A DNA stretch of 64,000 nt, taken from positions 1 to 64,000 of the forward strand of contig JAIXKK010000217.1 of NCBI GenBank assembly GCA_026954325.1, given 5' to 3'. The stretch's first letter is position 1, and the number at the start of each line of letters is the position of its first letter. A program made the translations under genes and the position numbers. Source of the DNA: Bryobacterales bacterium (GTDB lineage: Bacteria > Acidobacteriota > Terriglobia > Bryobacterales > Bryobacteraceae). Under the pieces are notes generated by a model that saw only the letters and a program-made list of their open reading frames with translations, made no database searches and was not told the DNA's origin. Of this stretch, positions 43,400 through 51,732 are shown piece after piece.

Positions 43400-44403
43400 A
43401 ACAGCCCTTCCGCTTCCTGAACGCCCAGAAGCAGGTTCATGTTTTGAATCGCCTGCCCCGCGGCGCCCTTCACCAGGTTGTCGATCGCGCTCACCACCAC
43501 GGTACGCCCCGTGGATTCGTCCCATTTCACGCCGATGTCGCAGAAATTCGTACGCTGCACCGCGCGCAAATCGGGGACATGTCCCGGCGAGTACGTGCGT
43601 ACAAACGGGCTTGATACATAAGCCTTTTCGTATATGGAGACGATTTCCTCGGCGGCGCGGATACCCTTCGTCCGGAAATAGATGGTCTCGAGAATCCCGC
43701 GGTCCAGCGGGATCAGGTGCGCGGTGAAAGAGAACTGTTGCTCGGAAAGACTCGATGTCAGCAGGACCTCGGCGACGTGCCTATGCTCCAGAATCGAGTA
43801 GGCCGAGAAGTTCTCCGTCACTTCGCAGTAGCTCGTTTTCAGACTTGGCTTCCGGCCCGCCCCGCTGACGCCCGATTTTGCGTCGCACACAATCCCCGCC
43901 CCAAGGTCGATCACCCCGGCTTCCACCAATGGGCGCAGCGCAAGATTCGCCGCCGTGGGGTAGCATCCGGGATTCGAAACCAGCCGCGCGGATCTCACCT
44001 GATCACGATAAAATTCCGGCAAGCCATACACAGCCTCTTCAAGAAGCGCCGGCTCGGTGTGTTGTTCCTTATACCAGCGCCGGTAATTCTCCACCGTGCG
44101 CAAACGAAAAGCTCCGCTCAAGTCAATCACCCTGGCCCCGCAATCGAGCAGCCACGGAGTGAGATTCATCGAAACCTCGGGCGGCGTCGCGAGAAAGGCG
44201 ACATCGATGCCTGCGTCTTTCACCGCCTCTGGCGAGCAGGAGATCCGCTTTGGCCCCTGATGGCCCCGCGGACGGGCACGATCATGGGAATCGGCGCGAT
44301 GTTCGAGCAGGAAGATTTCCAGATCCTTGCGAGGGGCGAGGAGACGGACCAGTTCATCGCCGCTGTAGCCGCGGAAGCCAACGATACCGACACGGGTGCT
44401 CAC
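43396..44403 (-). CDS. argC: N-acetyl-gamma-glutamyl-phosphate reductase
   Basis: A 335-residue enzyme. It has the NADP-binding VGIVGFRGYSGDELVRLL, the catalytic Cys in LVSNPGCYPTAA, and the family block VCDAKSGVSGAGRKP. It carries out the third step of arginine synthesis. The start is GTG 44403. First gene of the argC-argB-argA unit; the promoter and a large palindrome are directly upstream. Confidence 0.94.
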   Translation of the reverse strand: MSTRVGIVGFRGYSGDELVRLLAPRKDLEIFLLEHRADSHDRARPRGHQGPKRISCSPEAVKDAGIDVAFLATPPEVSMNLTPWLLDCGARVIDLSGAFRLRTVENYRRWYKEQHTEPALLEEAVYGLPEFYRDQVRSARLVSNPGCYPTAANLALRPLVEAGVIDLGAGIVCDAKSGVSGAGRKPSLKTSYCEVTENFSAYSILEHRHVAEVLLTSSLSEQQFSFTAHLIPLDRGILETIYFRTKGIRAAEEIVSIYEKAYVSSPFVRTYSPGHVPDLRAVQRTNFCDIGVKWDESTGRTVVVSAIDNLVKGAAGQAIQNMNLLLGVQEAEGLL

Positions 44404-44406
44404 GAT

Positions 44407-44435
44407 TAATTATTCACTTTCTGTGAATAATTATA
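44407..44435 (-). promoter_or_regulatory. argC promoter -10 with overlapping 27-bp palindromic operator
   Basis: TAATTATTCAC-N5-GTGAATAATTA (44407-44417 and 44423-44433) is a perfect 11-bp-arm inverted repeat. A consensus TATAAT -10 on the minus strand (44435-44430) overlaps its upstream edge, so a bound dimer would block transcription. It contains TGAAT half-sites like ARG boxes, but in the opposite arrangement, so the regulator is uncertain. No clear -35 is seen. Confidence 0.65.
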
Positions 44436-44438
44436 CCA

Positions 44439-44894
44439 TCACCGCTGCTCCGTCACCGACTTCTCCGCCAGTTCCCCCACCACCGGCAGCTTGCACATCT
44501 CGTTCTGCGACACCTTCACCATCATCCAGATCCAGGCCGCGAACAGGACCCCCTTGAATAACCCCACCAATGGAAACCCGGAAATCTGCACCATCGGTTT
44601 CAAGACCCAATCCACAAGAAGCCAGGCTACGAAAAGATAGAGTCCCTGGAAAGCATGGAAGCGAGTGTCCTTGTCCTGGCGGAAACGCAGCGAGGCAAGA
44701 ACAAAAATCGCGGGAATCCAGCCCACCACGGGGATATAGCAAAGCAGCGCCGCGGTTCGGGCGGGCATCTTGCCAAGGAGATCGCCGTCCGCGGGGCGCG
44801 GCTCATCGGAAACACCGGCCTGCCGCGCTCCACAGTGCGCGCAGTAGGCGTCCCGGTCACTAACCTTGTTCCCGCATTGAGTGCAATAGGGCAC
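44439..44894 (-). CDS. Zinc-ribbon membrane protein (DUF4870-like)
   Basis: A 151-residue protein with an N-terminal zinc ribbon (YCTQCGNKVSDRDAYCAHCGARQ, two CxxC pairs) and about three membrane helices: ALLCYIPVVGWIPAIFVLASLRF, FQGLYLFVAWLLVDWVL, LFKGVLFAAWIWMMVKV. The helical part resembles DUF4870/TspO-like small membrane proteins of unknown function. The only reasonable start is GTG 44894, with GGAG about 11 bases before. It ends just before the argC promoter. Confidence 0.7.
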   Translation of the reverse strand: MPYCTQCGNKVSDRDAYCAHCGARQAGVSDEPRPADGDLLGKMPARTAALLCYIPVVGWIPAIFVLASLRFRQDKDTRFHAFQGLYLFVAWLLVDWVLKPMVQISGFPLVGLFKGVLFAAWIWMMVKVSQNEMCKLPVVGELAEKSVTEQR

Positions 44895-44973
44895 GATTCC
44901 AGCGTCTCCGTAAATTGATACGTTACATGAGACGGAATTGTTCCGCCACCGGCGCCGCGCTGTCCGAAAGAGC

Positions 44974-47952
44974 CTACCGGGCGAAAACGTACGTCCGCGC
45001 GCCGGCGAGGGTGTCGAACTCGCGCCACCCCGCGCGTGGTGACCGCGTATCCACTTTGCCGAGCGCCTTGCCCTCGGCGTCGTAAGCGAACAGCACACCC
45101 TCGCCGCCCGCAAACGCCAACCGCTTGTTGCCGTACAGATCCATGATCTCGAGGATGCCGGCTCCCTTCTGCCGCAGCACCGCGCTGCCCGATGCTCCAA
45201 GCCGCCCTCGCTCCACCCATTCGCCGCGTCCGTCCAGGAACTCATAGGCGGGCGATTTCACGTAATCAATGCGGCGTCCGTCCGGGCTGCCCGAAATCTC
45301 GTAAAAACCGTTAGCGGAGTGGAACGCGAGCCAGCCGGAAACCGGCAGTTCCACTGTTTTCCCACTATCATCCTTCACACTCCATGGAGTGGACGGTGAG
45401 CGGTTGACGAACACCTCAGCCCCGTTTTCATATACGACGTGCAACCGGGAGCCGGCAATCGCGCCGCCGGCGTGCGCCTGACTGGGCGTGAGAAACCGGC
45501 CCGTTGCGTCCGCATACTCGATGCGCCGGGGCGGCACGAACGCATACTGCTGCTGGAGTTGCTGCATCATGTAATACGAACGTGTCATCGCCTCGATACC
45601 GAACTCGTTGTCGAGCCCGAAGTCGTTTACCAGCCAGCCCATGTTGCCGTAACCGATGGTGGTTGCCAGGAACAGGTCCACATATTCCCTCCGCTTCGGC
45701 GATTGACGCCAATTCGGATCGATCTGGTCGAGGTAGTAGTGGGTGTAGCCCATGCCGTATTCGGCATCGAGCGGATGAATCTTGCGCAACTCGAACGCCA
45801 CGTCCAGCGGATGCGTCAGCAGGTTCAGTTTCGTATACACCCAGCCGTAATGGCCGGACGCCAGGCCCGCGTACAGCCATTGGTAGGTCGCTTCGGACTG
45901 TGTAGGCCCATAGACTCTCTGATCGTTCAACAAGAGCTGGCCATAGGCATAAAAGGTGGCGGCGAGCGTGCCCGCGCCCGGCACTCGCGCGTCAAAATCG
46001 CAGTAGGTCCACGGGGCCACGGCGCTGTGGACATCCGTGTAGGACATCTTCACGCCGAATTTCTCCTTGATCCTCTTTGCGTAGTATTCGTCGAATTCCA
46101 CCGCTTTCGAAGGCTTGAGCGCATAATTCCGCGGCCAGGCGCGGCGCCATTCGCCGTCAGGCATGCGCTGCACATGGTCGGGATTCCAGTTCGAGTTCAC
46201 CGTGCAGAAATCCGTGTAGTTGCTGTACACGCCTTGCAGCCAGCCCATGCCGTTCTGGGCCTCGATGTACCATTTCAACATCGCGTCGCCGCCCTTCTGC
46301 GGGGCGGCGTGCAACTTTAGCGTGTTGGAGTCGCCTTCATCTCGCCAGGTGACTTCATGGCTATGCTGCATGATCTTGTCCAGCCCGTAAGACCGGATCA
46401 GGAGGGAGCGTTTGTGGTCGGCGGGGAAGGTTTCCGGCGCGGTAACGGTCCACACGACCTGCTTGCCTTCCTCCTGCCGCAGGGAAGGCGGGTTGGCGAT
46501 CGTAGGCAGCGTTTCTTCGTAGTTCGGGGATACGGTCACAAAAATCCGTTCGTACAGGTGATTGCGCAAGCCGTCGGTTTTCGGTGTGTAACGCATGCCG
46601 CCGTTGATTTCGGCGGTATCCGCCGTGACTTTCGGATCCGTGGATGTCCAGGGCTGCGACGCATTGGTGCGATACCAGTCGAACCAGATAGACGCAAATA
46701 CCGGCTTCTCCGCGCTGCCTGCCATCAGGACTCGTGGAATGGCGCTGCCTCCGTAGGTGATGTACGGCACGGAGATCAACTTAGGGTTCTTCACGCCCGA
46801 TACGTGCCCGAAGCTGAGTTCAATGGCGTCGCCGGAGTCGCACCATGCATCGAGAACCAGCGATTTCCGCCAGAGTTGAAGTTGATAATCCGCCATGCGG
46901 GCGCCGAAACGGAATCTCGCCGTCACGGCATCACCGTTCAAAGTGGCGCTCACAAGCTCACCTTGCGCCACCTGACCGTCCTTGGTATCGGTAAACCGCA
47001 CGCCGCCGCCCTCGAGCGGATGAAACGGCGCGCCTCCGTTCACGCTGGCGGTGATCTCGCCGAGCCCTCCCCGCACGGGCCGGTACTGGTACACGATGGT
47101 CGCGTCCGCTCCCGCGTACCGGAATTCAAAAGACTTGGGAGACGCCTCGCGCACGCGCGTACTGAAATTCCGTTCGAAGTTGGCCGGCAGGATGGTCTCT
47201 TCGCGGGTAGGAAATGGCAGCGTGCCTTCCCCGGTATTCAAACCGGCGATCTGCCCGCGGTACGGCTTCAGGTTGCGCTTCGGCTGCGGCTGGAATACGA
47301 GCGGTTTCATCTCCTCGGTGTAAAACGCGAGGGAATCGCAATAGAAGTAGCGCGGCTCGGTATTGGAAACCTTCGCGATCTCAATCCCGGTAAACGATGC
47401 CGGTAAGACGATCTGTTGCCGGATATCGGACGGAACCCGCCTGTGAATGAGCCACCACTGTTTCCACCGGACGTCCGTGAGCTGGATCTTGAACTCTTTG
47501 CCGCGCGCGTCGCTCACGAGAATGGAAACGTCGGCCGGCGGAGTTGTCTTATCCGGCACCCAACTCCAGCGGTTGCCGTAACCCCACAAATCGATCGAGT
47601 CGAAGGCTCCCGGAATGGGAATCGGCTTCGGCGGACGCGCCACGACCCGGCTCTCCGCGCGTTTCCCGCTGAATACAAACTTTGCGACATACTGGCCCCA
47701 CATCTGCTGCTCGCGGCTGCGACGCAATTGGCCTTCCGCGCCGTCATACATCTCGAGTCTCCAGCCTTCCAGGTTTTCAAAGCCGGTCAGCGTGCGCGGA
47801 TCCTCCTCGCGTTGAGTCCAGGTAAATTCATATGGCTGCTGCCCGACCTGCCGCCAGACTTCGACCTGGTTAACCGCCGGCGCCGTGCGCTCCGGCGGCG
47901 CCTCCGCCGGCGCAACCGCGGCAACCAGCAGCATGGTGATGATAACGCGCAT
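44974..47952 (-). CDS. Large exported protein, probable glycoside-hydrolase-like (DUF5696-like)
   Basis: A 992-residue protein with signal peptide MRVIITMLLVAAVAPAEA. The first 550 residues look like beta-sandwich domains (carbohydrate-binding or galactose-mutarotase-like). The region around residue 640-860 resembles a TIM barrel: FGVKMSYTDVHSAVAPWTYCDFDAR has a D-x-H-S and DFD pattern like the acid residues of GH101/GH129-related families. The C-terminal 130 residues look like beta domains (LVFNRSP-type strands). Substrate unknown. The start is supported by GGAGG six bases before ATG 47952; a TATACT box lies at 48003-47998. Confidence 0.55.
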   Translation of the reverse strand: MRVIITMLLVAAVAPAEAPPERTAPAVNQVEVWRQVGQQPYEFTWTQREEDPRTLTGFENLEGWRLEMYDGAEGQLRRSREQQMWGQYVAKFVFSGKRAESRVVARPPKPIPIPGAFDSIDLWGYGNRWSWVPDKTTPPADVSILVSDARGKEFKIQLTDVRWKQWWLIHRRVPSDIRQQIVLPASFTGIEIAKVSNTEPRYFYCDSLAFYTEEMKPLVFQPQPKRNLKPYRGQIAGLNTGEGTLPFPTREETILPANFERNFSTRVREASPKSFEFRYAGADATIVYQYRPVRGGLGEITASVNGGAPFHPLEGGGVRFTDTKDGQVAQGELVSATLNGDAVTARFRFGARMADYQLQLWRKSLVLDAWCDSGDAIELSFGHVSGVKNPKLISVPYITYGGSAIPRVLMAGSAEKPVFASIWFDWYRTNASQPWTSTDPKVTADTAEINGGMRYTPKTDGLRNHLYERIFVTVSPNYEETLPTIANPPSLRQEEGKQVVWTVTAPETFPADHKRSLLIRSYGLDKIMQHSHEVTWRDEGDSNTLKLHAAPQKGGDAMLKWYIEAQNGMGWLQGVYSNYTDFCTVNSNWNPDHVQRMPDGEWRRAWPRNYALKPSKAVEFDEYYAKRIKEKFGVKMSYTDVHSAVAPWTYCDFDARVPGAGTLAATFYAYGQLLLNDQRVYGPTQSEATYQWLYAGLASGHYGWVYTKLNLLTHPLDVAFELRKIHPLDAEYGMGYTHYYLDQIDPNWRQSPKRREYVDLFLATTIGYGNMGWLVNDFGLDNEFGIEAMTRSYYMMQQLQQQYAFVPPRRIEYADATGRFLTPSQAHAGGAIAGSRLHVVYENGAEVFVNRSPSTPWSVKDDSGKTVELPVSGWLAFHSANGFYEISGSPDGRRIDYVKSPAYEFLDGRGEWVERGRLGASGSAVLRQKGAGILEIMDLYGNKRLAFAGGEGVLFAYDAEGKALGKVDTRSPRAGWREFDTLAGARTYVFAR

Positions 47953-48073
47953 GTGAACCTCCAATCGTTCGTTTGTTTCTGGACGCCAGGAGCAAACAGT
48001 ATATCGCCGGACCGCCGCGAGCGGATCGTGAGCGGATCGTCCGGCTTGTGACCGGCGGCGTGTGATACCATCC

Positions 48074-49066
48074 ATGGCTGTGAAACCCCTTCTCTTCGCA
48101 GCTTTGCTGGCATGCTCGCTGCCCGCCTTCGGCGCGCGGAATCTTGAGATTTTCTTCGTGGATGTGGAAGGCGGGCAGGCTACCTTGCTGGTCACTCCGG
48201 CCGGAGAGTCTCTACTCGTGGACACCGGTTGGCCGGGCTCTAACAATCGCGATGCAAACCGCATTGCCGCGGCGGCCGCCAAAGCCGGCGTCAAGCAGAT
48301 CGACTATCTCATCATCACCCACTTTCATACGGATCACGTCGGGGGAATCGAACAACTGGCCGCGAAGATGCCCATTAAGCATGTCGTCGACCACGGCGCC
48401 ACCGTGGAGACCGGCGCCAATGCGGAAACACTCTACAAGTCCTATGAGAACGTTGCCGCGAAGGCCAAACGCATCACCGTAAAACCTGGCGACAAGCTGC
48501 CGTTGAAAGGGTTGCAGGTAGAAATCCTGGCAGCACGCGGCGTACCCACGACCCGTCCTGGAAAGCCGAACCCGCTGTGCTCCGGCGTATCGCATAAGGC
48601 CGAGGACAAGAGCGAAAATGCCCGCTCCGTGGGAACACTGATCACCTACGGTAAATTCCGATTCCTCGACATGGGCGACCTCACCTGGAACAAGGAACTC
48701 GAATTGGTCTGCCCCGAAAATCGCATAGGCAAAGTGGACGTCTACCTCACCACTCATCACGGCCTGGATATCAGCAATGCGCCTGCTCTTGTTCATGCCA
48801 TCGCCCCGCGCGTGGCCATCATGAATAACGGCGAGACAAAAGGCGGCGTCCCCGGCGCCTGGAAGGCGGTGAAAAGCTCGCCAGGCCTCACCGATTTGTG
48901 GCAGTTGCACTACTCGGCCGCCGGCGGCAGCGACGCCAACACCGATGAAAAAATGATTGCCAATCCCAAGGGCCAGGAAGCCGGCAATTACATTGAGATT
49001 CAGGCGCAATCGAACGGAAAGTTCACCGTGACCAACTCCCGCAATGGATTCTCGAAAAGTTACTAG
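48074..49066 (+). CDS. Exported metallo-beta-lactamase-fold hydrolase (ComEC/Rec2-like)
   Basis: A 330-residue protein with signal peptide MAVKPLLFAALLACSLPAFGA. MBL metal motifs: LLVDTGWPG, THFHTDHVGG (HxHxDH) near residue 82, LDMGDLTW and LTTHHGLD. The order matches the extracellular hydrolase domain of ComEC-type proteins, but no membrane part is present. A TACCAT box ends two bases before ATG 48074 and eight bases before GTG 48080, so a leaderless GTG start at 48080 is a real alternative. The end overlaps the nitrilase gene by 23 bases. Confidence 0.85.
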   Translation: MAVKPLLFAALLACSLPAFGARNLEIFFVDVEGGQATLLVTPAGESLLVDTGWPGSNNRDANRIAAAAAKAGVKQIDYLIITHFHTDHVGGIEQLAAKMPIKHVVDHGATVETGANAETLYKSYENVAAKAKRITVKPGDKLPLKGLQVEILAARGVPTTRPGKPNPLCSGVSHKAEDKSENARSVGTLITYGKFRFLDMGDLTWNKELELVCPENRIGKVDVYLTTHHGLDISNAPALVHAIAPRVAIMNNGETKGGVPGAWKAVKSSPGLTDLWQLHYSAAGGSDANTDEKMIANPKGQEAGNYIEIQAQSNGKFTVTNSRNGFSKSY

Positions 49067-49925
49067 GGCCGCCGTCGTACAGGCAGGGTCCATCCTGTTC
49101 GACACCCCGGCCACCGTCGCCAAGCTGGAGGCCATGGCGGAGGCCGCTTCCAGCCAGGGCGCGCAGCTCGCCGTCTTCCCGGAAGCGCTTCTCGGCGGCT
49201 ATCCCAAGGGAATGAGCTTCGGCGCCGTGGTGGGCCACCGGACGCCGGAGGGCCGTCAGGAGTTCCGCCGCTATTTCGAATCCGCGATCGATGTTCCCGG
49301 ACCGGTGACCGCCCAACTCGGTGAGACCGCGCGCCGCTACAACCTGTGGATGGTGGTGGGAGTCATCGAGCGGGACGGCGGCACGCTCTATTGCACGGCG
49401 CTGTTCTTCGCCCCGGACGGAACGCTCGCCGCGAAGCATCGCAAGCTGATGCCCACCGCCATGGAGCGGCTCATCTGGGGCTACGGCGACGGCTCCACGC
49501 TTCCCGTCCTCGATACGCCGCTCGGCCGCATGGGCGCCGTGATCTGCTGGGAAAACTACATGCCGGCGCTACGGCTCACCATGTATTCGAAAGGCGTCGA
49601 GCTTTACTGCGCGCCCACCGTGGATGACCGTGAAACGTGGGCAATCTCCATGCGCCACATTGCGTTCGAAGGGCGCTGCTTCGTTCTCTCGGCCGTACAG
49701 TGCACGGATAAGATCCGCGGCGGCAGCATCATCGTGAATCCGCATGGCCACGTGCTGGCAGGCCCGGTGTTCGGCGAGGAAACCATCCTCGTCGCCGGCC
49801 TCGATCTCAACCAGATCCCCGAAGGCAAGTACGATTTCGACGCCGCGGGCCACTATGCCCGGCCGGATGTATTTCAGCTCAAGGTGAATGAGCGGCCGAT
49901 GCGCGCCGTCAGCCCTGAAGAGTAA
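49044..49925 (+). CDS. Nitrilase/carbon-nitrogen hydrolase
   Basis: A 293-residue enzyme with the catalytic triad in family context: Glu in LAVFPEALLGGYPKG, Lys in AKHRKLMPT and Cys in GAVICWENYMP. The wording is that of nitrilases (nitrile to carboxylate plus ammonia) rather than amidases. It is encoded overlapping the 3' end of the MBL gene, probably translated by coupling, and ends four bases from a convergent gene. Confidence 0.9.
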   Translation: MDSRKVTRAAVVQAGSILFDTPATVAKLEAMAEAASSQGAQLAVFPEALLGGYPKGMSFGAVVGHRTPEGRQEFRRYFESAIDVPGPVTAQLGETARRYNLWMVVGVIERDGGTLYCTALFFAPDGTLAAKHRKLMPTAMERLIWGYGDGSTLPVLDTPLGRMGAVICWENYMPALRLTMYSKGVELYCAPTVDDRETWAISMRHIAFEGRCFVLSAVQCTDKIRGGSIIVNPHGHVLAGPVFGEETILVAGLDLNQIPEGKYDFDAAGHYARPDVFQLKVNERPMRAVSPEE

Positions 49926-49929
49926 TCCG

Positions 49930-50988
49930 CTACTCGAACCGCACGCCCTCCATCGTCAGGTCCCGCCCCGGTTCCTCGCCGCGCTCCTTCAGCGTCAGCG
50001 CGCCGTTCTTAAAGGCAACCTGCGCCACCCCCCGGTAATCCGCTGGTATCTTGAACAGGAACCCGGCATAGCTTCGTGTCTGCGTCTCCCCAGGCTCGAT
50101 CCAGGCGAAAATGGAATGTCCGAAAATGCGCCCTTTCTTAACCAGCACCTCGAACGGCTGATGCAACCCCGTGGTCCCGAACTCGAGGCCTCGCGCCAGC
50201 GGCTGGTGCTGATCATCCACGTGCCGCCAGATGTTCAGCCACGGATACTCCGAGGTTTTCCAGATGTAGCCGATCAGCAGGCCTTTCGCCGCATTCGCCG
50301 CCGTCACCCAGCCGTACTCCTCTTCGATGGCGAACGAAACAACGTTCGGCATGGGGTCGTCCGTCAAATGGCGAAGATTCACAGGCTGCCCGTCTTTCAG
50401 CGCCTGGGGCCAGTAGACGGAGGGCTCCTCCGGATGGGGCATCGGGCTCGATTGCATGAAGCCCCGGCGGCCGTTCGCATCCACCACCACCGAAGCGTCG
50501 AGAAACGGAGGACCGATGGTGGCATGCTGCACCATGTTGTAAGGGCGCCCCAGCTTATTCCGGTTCGTCACCGCTTCGCGCACCATCAGCCATGCGTGCG
50601 CGGGGTCGAGCCGCGCGTCGCGGACGACATCCAGATTCGCCATCGGCAGATGCGCCGAAACGCGCGCCGCCCCCTTCGAGGAACTCTCCACCCTCCATTC
50701 GACTCGCGTCGCTTCACCGTGGAAGGGCATGCCGTTGTTGCCCTCGGCTACCGAAGGCTGCCCCCAGCGGTCAAGGCAGAGAAAATGCCCCATCGCGCGC
50801 GTCTCGGAGACCGGACCCGCATTGGCCCACACCAGCGGATTCAGCTTCTGATCGCGAAATTCGAACTGAACCCAGCTTCCCCCGCGAATATCGATCACCG
50901 CCCGCGCCGCCTCTCCTTCGATTGTCACCGAGGGTCTTCCCTGCCCCCACAGGCTCACCGCGCCAAGCGCCAAGATCAGCAACCGCAT
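49930..50988 (-). CDS. Exported protein of unknown function, mutarotase-like beta sandwich suspected
   Basis: A 352-residue protein with signal peptide MRLLILALGAVSLWGQ. The sequence is rich in beta strands with aromatic residues (GSWVQFEFRDQKLNPLVWAN, YNMVQHATIGPPFLD, YPWLNIWRHVDDQHQP, WIEPGETQTRSYAGFLFKIP) and resembles galactose-mutarotase-like or aldose-epimerase-like proteins; I cannot name a family. The start is ATG 50988, with GGGAGG about eight bases before. Confidence 0.5.
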   Translation of the reverse strand: MRLLILALGAVSLWGQGRPSVTIEGEAARAVIDIRGGSWVQFEFRDQKLNPLVWANAGPVSETRAMGHFLCLDRWGQPSVAEGNNGMPFHGEATRVEWRVESSSKGAARVSAHLPMANLDVVRDARLDPAHAWLMVREAVTNRNKLGRPYNMVQHATIGPPFLDASVVVDANGRRGFMQSSPMPHPEEPSVYWPQALKDGQPVNLRHLTDDPMPNVVSFAIEEEYGWVTAANAAKGLLIGYIWKTSEYPWLNIWRHVDDQHQPLARGLEFGTTGLHQPFEVLVKKGRIFGHSIFAWIEPGETQTRSYAGFLFKIPADYRGVAQVAFKNGALTLKERGEEPGRDLTMEGVRFE

Positions 50989-51087
50989 CACTTCACCTCC
51001 CAATGTTTACCGAAGAATCCGGCGTCCGCGATCTTGCACGGCCGGCGTCCGTCAGCCGGCGTGGTCACGTCCACCACAGCCCAATCG

Positions 51088-51732
51088 TCAGATTCTGTGG
51101 AAACCTTTCAGAATATCGCGGATGGCGTAGCGCAGCGCCACCGGCCTGCCGTGAGGGCAACTCATGGGATACTCGGTCCGCGCCAGTTCGCGCAAAAGGT
51201 AGTCTATCTTGTTCTGCTCCAGCCGCATGTTGATCTTGATGGCTGCCCGGCAGGCGATGGAGGCGGCCATGCCCCGGCGCAGGTCCTCGAGCGAGACACG
51301 GCGCATTTCGCTTTCGGCGATCTCGAGAATCTCCAGCAGAATGCGCTCCGCTTCCGAAGCCGGAACCGCCGCCGGGACGCTCTTCACCGCCACCGTGCGG
51401 TTGCCGAACGGCTCCGTCTCGAAGCCTGCGGCAAGCAACTCGCCGGCGATGCGCCCGTATTCGATCTGCTGTGAAGCCGTAAGCTCCAGCATCAGGGGAA
51501 CCAGCAATTGCTGCATCTCCACTTTGCCGGATGCCCATTCGCGCAGCACCTTCTCAAACAGGATGCGTTCATGCGCCACGTGCTGGTCGATAATCCACAA
51601 CCCGTCGCGCGAGGCGGCGATGATGAAGGAATCCTGCAATTGCCCCAGCGGGCGCAAATCGGCCAGCGCCTCCATGCTCGGCGGAGCGTCCAGCACTGCC
51701 TCCTTCGGGAATGCGCCATGTATCGGGCACAC
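51088..51732 (-). CDS. mutL: DNA mismatch repair protein MutL, C-terminal domain (frameshifted fragment)
   Basis: This frame encodes the MutL dimerisation/endonuclease domain. LGQLQDSFIIAASRDGLWIIDQHVAHERILFE carries a near-complete endonuclease motif, DQHV-x2-E-x4-E. ACRAAIKINMRL and MSCPHGRPVALRY (CPHGRP zinc-site motif) follow. It has no sensible start; it continues the N-terminal frame that is lost about 30 bases upstream. The joined gene would encode about 640 residues, normal for MutL. Confidence 0.85.
   Translation of the reverse strand: MCPIHGAFPKEAVLDAPPSMEALADLRPLGQLQDSFIIAASRDGLWIIDQHVAHERILFEKVLREWASGKVEMQQLLVPLMLELTASQQIEYGRIAGELLAAGFETEPFGNRTVAVKSVPAAVPASEAERILLEILEIAESEMRRVSLEDLRRGMAASIACRAAIKINMRLEQNKIDYLLRELARTEYPMSCPHGRPVALRYAIRDILKGFHRI

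Noticed and set aside
44407..44433. The argC palindrome as an RNA terminator of the zinc-ribbon gene
   Set aside because: The arms are AT-rich, there is no T-tract, and it overlaps a consensus -10 box, so an operator is more likely.
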